Source of the DNA: Hetaerina americana
Lineage: Eukaryota; Arthropoda; Insecta; Odonata; Calopterygidae
Reading direction: 5' to 3'
Assembly: GCA_022747635.1 (NCBI GenBank)
Contig: JAKTNV010000018.1
Location: 5,083,813 to 5,147,812, forward strand
Length of the DNA: 64,000 nt
Positions 59,301 to 64,000 of this stretch are shown here, piece after piece; within the stretch, counting starts at the first letter, position 1; each line of letters starts with the position of its first letter. Below the pieces are notes generated by a model. That model did no database searches, was not told the DNA's origin, and worked only from the letters and a program-made list of their open reading frames with translations. The position numbers were made by a program, and so were the translations under genes.

Positions 59301-60510
59301 TTGTTTGTTCGAGATAAGGTATTCCTTTTTATTCATTTTTTGTGTCATCGTTGAAATCTCGTATTTTCTTTCAATTTTTTCCATTTCGCTATTTTTACCT
59401 CGTTTCTTACAATTCGTTAAGATTTCCTTCACCATTTATGGCATTTTATTTCCATTAGAGTATATCTATGATTTGTGCAGAAAAATACTAATTTTTTATT
59501 TATTTTTCGGGTTTCCATTGAAATCGCGTTTTTTCTTTCAATTTTTTCCATTTCCCCATTTTTACCTCCTTTTTTACAATTTGTTAAGTTTGTCATTGCA
59601 AAATATGGTGTTTTAAGAGTATGTTTTATGGTTCACGCACGAAAAACTAATAGTTTTTATTTAATTTTCGTGGATCCGTTGATATCGCGTATTTTCTACT
59701 AAGTTTTCCATTTAAGTATTTAACCTCATTTTATCACCATTCGTTGAGTTTTACGTCGCAATATATGGTGTACTACTTACAGCACCGTATGTTTTATTGT
59801 TTGTGCAAGAAGACTACACGTTTTATATAATTTTTTGTTTTTCTATAAAGATACTCGGTTTTTCTTTCATTTTTTCAATTTCGGTATTTTTACCTCCTGT
59901 TCCACCCATCGCAGAAATGTGGTGAAATAATTCCAACAGCATATGTTTTTTGGTTTGTGGCCAAAAAAATTATCGTCTTCGTAAATTTTTCGTGTTTCTG
60001 TTGAAATCGTGATTTCTCATTCTAATTTTTCCATAATGTCATTTTTTCACCAAAAGTGGACCTTTTCATCACATAATATAGTGTATTTATTGCAACAGCG
60101 TTTGTTTTATGGTTTGTGTACGAAATCTGTTAGTTTAAATTCATTTTTCGTGTTTCAGTTGAAATTGCGTTTCTTCTTTGCATTTTTTCAATTTCGGTAA
60201 TGTCAACTCGTTTTTTACCATTCGTTGAGGTTTCCATCGCATATTATTGTTTTAATTCTAACAACGTATCCTTGATCGTTTGTGCACAAAAGTCTACTCG
60301 TTTTTATTTTTTTTTCTTGTTTCTGTTGAAATCGCGTTTTTTTCTTTCAATCTTTTTCATTTCGATATCCTTACCTACTTATTTCACCACTCGTTGAGTT
60401 CTTCATCTCAAAATATGGTGAAATAATTTAAACATCATATGTTCTTTGGTTTGTGCACGAAAAAGTACTCATTTTTGTTAATTTTTCATTTTACCGTTGA
60501 AATCTTTGGA
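56240..60510. repeat. Tandem array, unit about 167 bp, about 21 degenerate copies
   Basis: A GTATGTTTTATGG-like marker occurs near 56411, 56570, 56739, 57662, 57831, 57970, 58140, 58298, 58466, 58630, 58785, 58954, 59127, 59293, 59460, 59619, 59787, 59940, 60100, 60266 and 60437. Most intervals are 153-173 bp, one is 139, and the one across the nested mariner returns to 168 when its 755 bases are removed. Other shared words are TTTCGTGTTTCCGTTGAAAT, CCATTTCGGTATTTTTACCT and CATTCGTTGAGTTTTCCATC. Copies are well diverged. The short ORFs in it are a by-product of T-rich sequence. Confidence 0.9.
56777..57529 (-). mobile_element. mariner, 753 bp, perfect ends, internal deletion
   Basis: Flanked by TA (56775-56776, 57530-57531). 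The terminal inverted repeats are identical over 33 bases, starting CGAGGGTCATCCGGAAAGTA. The minus-strand frame 57377-56970 encodes the DNA-binding half: VRAVIKFLNARNVRPCDIHR, DESSVRRWCRNFNMGRGNTH and RRVTIDDICEHFPNVSRTIV. After SRWVP the sequence jumps to the end of the protein, AAGIQKLVTRYDKCLNLLGD and YVEK. The region with the three catalytic aspartates is missing, so it can move only with help from an intact relative. It lies inside the 167-bp array. Confidence 0.93.
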
Positions 60511-60649
60511 TGGAATCCTGTGTTAATGATTTTATGGTGTAATTTTAGGTTCAATATAAAACTAATGTGCATTCAATGGGAAAAATTGGTTTTATAATCG
60601 GACTCGTACAAAAGCTTAAAATTCTTGAAAGTACTCTCTCTATGTATTA
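60511..60649. other. Short spacer after the array
   Basis: Nothing recognised. Confidence 0.4.
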
Positions 60650-61140
60650 ATTACACTCTTGTAGAGATGTGTCTGCCACACCTGGATGTCACATTGAAAC
60701 TCCTCTTGATAGGAAAATCTCTCTCAGGAATGTTTTAGCATGCTTTAGGATGTTATCCACAGTCTTTTCCAATGCTTGACTCCTTTGAGCTCTCTCTCTC
60801 TCATAAGTAAGCAGGGAAAGAAAAAAAAATTGAACGGAGGCAAAGTAGGACTGTCAGGGGGCTTTGGGGACTAGGTACTTCAGGCAAGGAAGTATGTGTT
60901 GTTAAAGGACGTGTGGCTGGGAGTATTGTCATGCTGGAGCTTGACCATAACGTACACTGCATCACAAAGTCAAAAAACACACTTCATGCATGGAGGAACA
61001 TCTTTCCACTCAGACTGCTTGGAGCAAAATTGTGACCAGTTGAATGGCAGATCTCCTACCTGTCTGGTTTCACAGTACCTGTAGTCACCTAACCATAAAA
61101 AGAATGGACATTACTTTCATAATGGACCTTGTGTATGATA
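60650..61140 (-). pseudogene. mariner transposase remnant
   Basis: Reverse reading gives VKLQHDNTPSHTSFN at about 60946-60902, which matches the HDNA.PHT block that carries the second catalytic aspartate. Further downstream on that strand weak matches to the C-terminal end (EEFQCDIQVWQTHLYK near 60660-60710) are seen. Heavily broken. Confidence 0.55.
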
Positions 61141-61500
61141 AATGTATGAAAATATTTCAAGGGCATATGAAATTTAGAAGGAACTTGAAACACTAAACTG
61201 GCTTAGCAGCAAATTACATCATTTATGGAATCATTCTTTTTTTCGATTAAAATGCTTTTCAGTTTAAACATACAAGAATAGGCACCCTCTTTAACAGTTC
61301 AAAATTTAAAAGATAGGTCTATTATATGAATTTTAATCAAAAATATCTTACAAAATTGGATTGTCAATAATAGTCATTTCTTGAACTGATATTTAACTTT
61401 TCCACAAATTCATCCTGTACATTGGGGGACTCTTATACCTTTTATTTACAAGTCCTTGATTTTGAACCACCAGCAAATATGTCTTTTGTACGGTATTACG
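61141..61500. other. Unrecognised sequence
   Basis: Nothing recognised. Confidence 0.5.
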
Positions 61501-61885
61501 TCACAACATCTTGTTCCTTTAAAAGCCCCAAAATTTCAGTGCTTAAGAGGACGCCTCGATAGCTTAAGTGGCTAAAGCAATGAGGCATCTGGGTCGAATC
61601 CCAGTCAAGGCGAATGATTATTATACTCTGAAATTGTTGCATTGAAATGCACATTAGTGGATGACTCCGTTAAAAGTTACTGTTGCGGCATCTCCCGCAG
61701 TTTCTTTGGAATTTGTCAAATATAAACACCATAAGTGTTTGAAAGTTGGCTTTAACCTCGTGGACTTTGGCGCGTCGCGCACGAATACGAATGCATGTGA
61801 CATTATATGTACGGTATTTCGTCACATCTTGTTCCTTTAAAAGCCCCAAAATTTCAGAGTTTAAGAGGACGCCTCGATAGCAGGA
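61501..61885 (+). repeat. tRNA-derived repeat, tandem form
   Basis: Unit with GGACGCCTCGATAGCTTAAG (A-box-like) at about 61549, GGGTCGAATCCCAGTCAAGG (B-box-like T arm) at about 61590, the tail GTTGCATTGAAATGCACATT, then a non-tRNA body. After about 320 bp the start returns: TTCCTTTAAAAGCCCCAAAA and GGACGCCTCGATAGC recur at about 61829-61881 and break off into the LINE that follows. This shows head-to-tail tandem arrangement. Confidence 0.75.
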
Positions 61886-63800
61886 CGTGCCTGTGTTCAC
61901 CGAGGGTCTAAATTTCGCCGGCGTCCGAGGCTTCGGCCGCCGAAGTCGGAGAGTGGCACTGCCGGACTCTCTCGGAAATCGAGGTTCCGATCGTGTTTTG
62001 TTTCGAGCGGCGGTTGACCGCCTAATTCATCAAGAAGTGTGCAGTTTGATTCTCGACTTCCGCCGGGAAGGCCGTGCCTTTGTTTTGTTTACTGGATCAA
62101 GACTCACCTTGACTCCTGGTGTAGAGCTTAGGCTCCTTTTTATTTGCTACCGCCGGGTGCGTGTAGCGGGGAGGGTGTTTTTTTCTCTTTCTTGGAGTAC
62201 CTTCAGTGCGCTCTTCTTTTTTTTCGCGCTGGTGGGCTCCAATTGATTTGTTTCAAAATGGTCGTACGTCGCGTAAACACGCTCGCCTTGCAAGTTGATG
62301 AGAAGGCGAAGCCCCCTCCTCTGTCCACCTCTTTACACTAGAGTCGCTGGGCCTCACACCCGAAGAGATTGTGGCGATCCAATTAGGATACAACCGCCAT
62401 TTGGTATTCCTGAAGTTGGCAACTGAAGCTACTATGAAGAGGATTCTAGATAATATCCCACGAAAACTACCGTTTCCATCCCAAAATGATCCGAGGACGA
62501 CGATTACCATTGACGAGACGTCCGGTAACCCTTGTAATGTCAGGGTTCTTTGTCTCCCCGTGGAGACCCCATTGGAAGATATAAAAGGCGAGCTTCAACG
62601 TTTTGGAAAAATCCATCGCTCGTGGGAGAACAGGTGGGAGGGCGACAAAATGGCGCGCGTGCTGTCAGGGTAGAGAGAGGTGCGAATGAGGGTCGAAAGA
62701 AATATCCCCTTGTACCTCCACATCGGCGGCAACCGGGCCATCATCATCTACGAGGGTCAGCGCCGCACCTGCACCCGATGCAACCAAGAAGTCCACGAGC
62801 GCAAGACCTCCCCTCGGAACCAGGGATGGAAGAGCTATGCAGAGGCAATGTTTTTCGCCTCCAATCCGAACACCGCCGAGGAGATAGATGAGCCCGAGAT
62901 GGCTCTGGAGGAGAGGGCGCGGTCCCTGATACTTATCGATGGTGCGCCCCCATCTGTTCCCGCCGAACCCCCGCATCCCCCTCCACGAGGAGGGAAATTT
63001 TAGAGGGAGCGAAAGTCGTTAACGGAAGAAAGGGATCCGAAAAAGAAGAGGACGGACGACACTGCACTGCTGATTTCGAACATCGATCAAGCTGCGGTCC
63101 TTACCAGCTCGGATATACTCTTACGACCACCGGCCCTTATCTCCGTGACCCCGTCAAAAGAGGACGGATCATCCCGCGTCCTTCCTGTCTCTGGCCACGC
63201 CAACGACGCATTCCCCCAACCCCGCATTGTCACCCACATCAAAAGGCAAACTTTTGAGTGGCATGGGGAAAAAAATTACACCTTCTACCGCCGAGCGCTG
63301 GAAGAGCTCCTGTGTAAGGATGTGGCGCCGGAGGGTTTCCACGCCCAACAGTCGTCCCTAAAAAAAATTATCCTGGGCCGCGAGCTCCAAAATTACGCTC
63401 CCCAAAAGTGACAAAAAGAACTGGACACGGATATAGGGGGCCCCCTAACGCTATCTGAGCTTCGGCGCTGATGAAAACCAACTCTGGCTCCGATATAGAC
63501 AGAATCCCTGTCAGAGTCTGCCGCCGGTGACACCGACCTGGGCTGGCACATTCTAAACACCTTTGACAGGTATCCTCCATGCGAGGAGAGAGACACACCC
63601 CCTCTCCCTACGCTTTCCACAGATCAAAAAGACGATTTTTGTTGAGACATGAGTTCAGACGAACTGGACTGCGTCTCCTCCATGTTCCCAAAGGGCAAGG
63701 CACCCGGCTTGGACGGCCTACCCTTTGAATTTTATTTAGCATACTGGGATCTTTTAAAACCTATTTTAACCCACCTTTTTAACGCAGTTTAGATAGCGGC
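61886..63800 (+). mobile_element. L1/Tx1-like LINE, GC-rich, internally deleted
   Basis: The 5' UTR-like GC-rich sequence begins at 61886. ORF1 starts at ATG 62258 (VVRRVNTLALQVDEKAK) and continues with frameshifts: VRVLCLPVETPLEDIKGELQ and RFGKIHRSWENRW (RRM-like), then ERNIPLYLHIGGNRAIIIYE and GQRRTCTRCNQEVHERK, a zinc knuckle whose last Cys is lost. At about 63650-63790 the start of an RT reads MFPKGKAPGLDGLPFEFYLA. Only about 500 bp separate ORF1 from the RT, so the endonuclease is deleted. The RT is cut after LTHLFNAV. Confidence 0.78.
62371..63003 (+). pseudogene. L1/Tx1-like LINE ORF1, RNA-binding part
   Basis: Two overlapping frames (62371-62673 and 62680-63003) make up the conserved core: LGYNRHLVFLKLATEATMKR and ITIDETSGNPCNVRVLCLPV, then MRVERNIPLYLHIGGNRAII and GQRRTCTRCNQEVHERKTSP. 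The break near 62673 is a stop and frameshift. In such elements this ORF binds the element's RNA. The zinc knuckle has CxxC and His but not the final Cys. Confidence 0.72.
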
Positions 63801-64000
63801 TCTCTGATTGCAAGTCAGAGGACGGTCTAAAATATTACTCAATGAAGGAAGTAATGGCAGGAACATGAAAGATAGGGATGCTGGTTAGGATGAGAGAAGG
63901 ATTGATGTATGCAGAGACTAAGAGTAACTTGTTGTCAAGTTGTATATCAGCCTATTTTTTGAGATAAACTAGTGATGTAACTGCATATGATTCAACACAC
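63801..64000. other. Unrecognised end of window
   Basis: Nothing recognised. Confidence 0.4.

Noticed and set aside
56103..60397. Chain of 60-140-codon plus-strand ORFs in the 167-bp array, with similar peptides in each unit
   Set aside because: The peptides look alike because the DNA units are alike; the consensus unit contains a stop or frame change and the residues follow T-rich composition. No evidence of selection on protein.

Overview
The window looks like a repeat-rich arthropod genome, probably an insect or a close pancrustacean; the species cannot be told from the sequence. The evidence is one spliced host gene of the Dpr family (defective proboscis extension response: two-Ig cell-surface proteins of insect neurons), introns of 1.7 to 19.8 kb with GT-AG borders, many mariner transposons, several classes of non-LTR retrotransposon, a Penelope-like element and long (TA)n microsatellites. 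Nothing bacterial or viral is seen.

Host gene: five plus-strand exons join in frame: 6339-6871, 26700-26861, 36828-36962, 40476-40689 and 42402-42574. Together they encode about 405 residues: an acidic and Gly-rich N-terminal segment, Ig domain 1, Ig domain 2 and a hydrophobic tail suited to a GPI anchor. The signal-peptide exon is not in the window or was not recognised. The third exon (45 codons) is too short to stand out as an ORF and was found by filling the gap in the Ig2 domain. No other convincing host gene was found; 42.6-49.5 kb downstream is mostly featureless.

Mobile DNA fills the rest. 0-5.3 kb: two antisense copies of one LINE family (here 'LINE A'), with mariners in and between them and a perfect 338-bp tandem duplication. 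Intron 1 (6.9-26.7 kb): mariner remnants, LINE fragments, a gypsy integrase fragment, tRNA-derived repeats and a nearly full-length plus-strand CR1-like LINE (21.4-25.7 kb) whose ORF1 has a PHD-type zinc finger and an SGNH esterase-like domain. Intron 2 (26.9-36.8 kb): a LINE A copy with an inverted 5' end, a 1-kb foldback element nested in it, and a Penelope-like element with a GIY-YIG region. Introns 3 and 4 hold a tRNA-derived inverted repeat, an old LINE fragment and a miRNA-sized hairpin.

Right part: two LINE A copies lie tail to tail around a (TA)n tract (49.7-54.3 kb), one of them split by a CR1-like insertion with an 8-bp target duplication. Then come two old tandem arrays (about 310-bp units at 54.4-55.8 kb; about 167-bp units at 56.2-60.5 kb, split by a young mariner deletion derivative), another tRNA-derived repeat and a GC-rich L1/Tx1-like LINE that has lost its endonuclease.

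The structures most worth a second look are the tRNA-derived repeats in inverted and tandem forms, the foldback element with internal 146-bp repeats and a checkable empty site, LINE 3' ends that run into TA microsatellites, the 167-bp array, and two long intronic hairpins.
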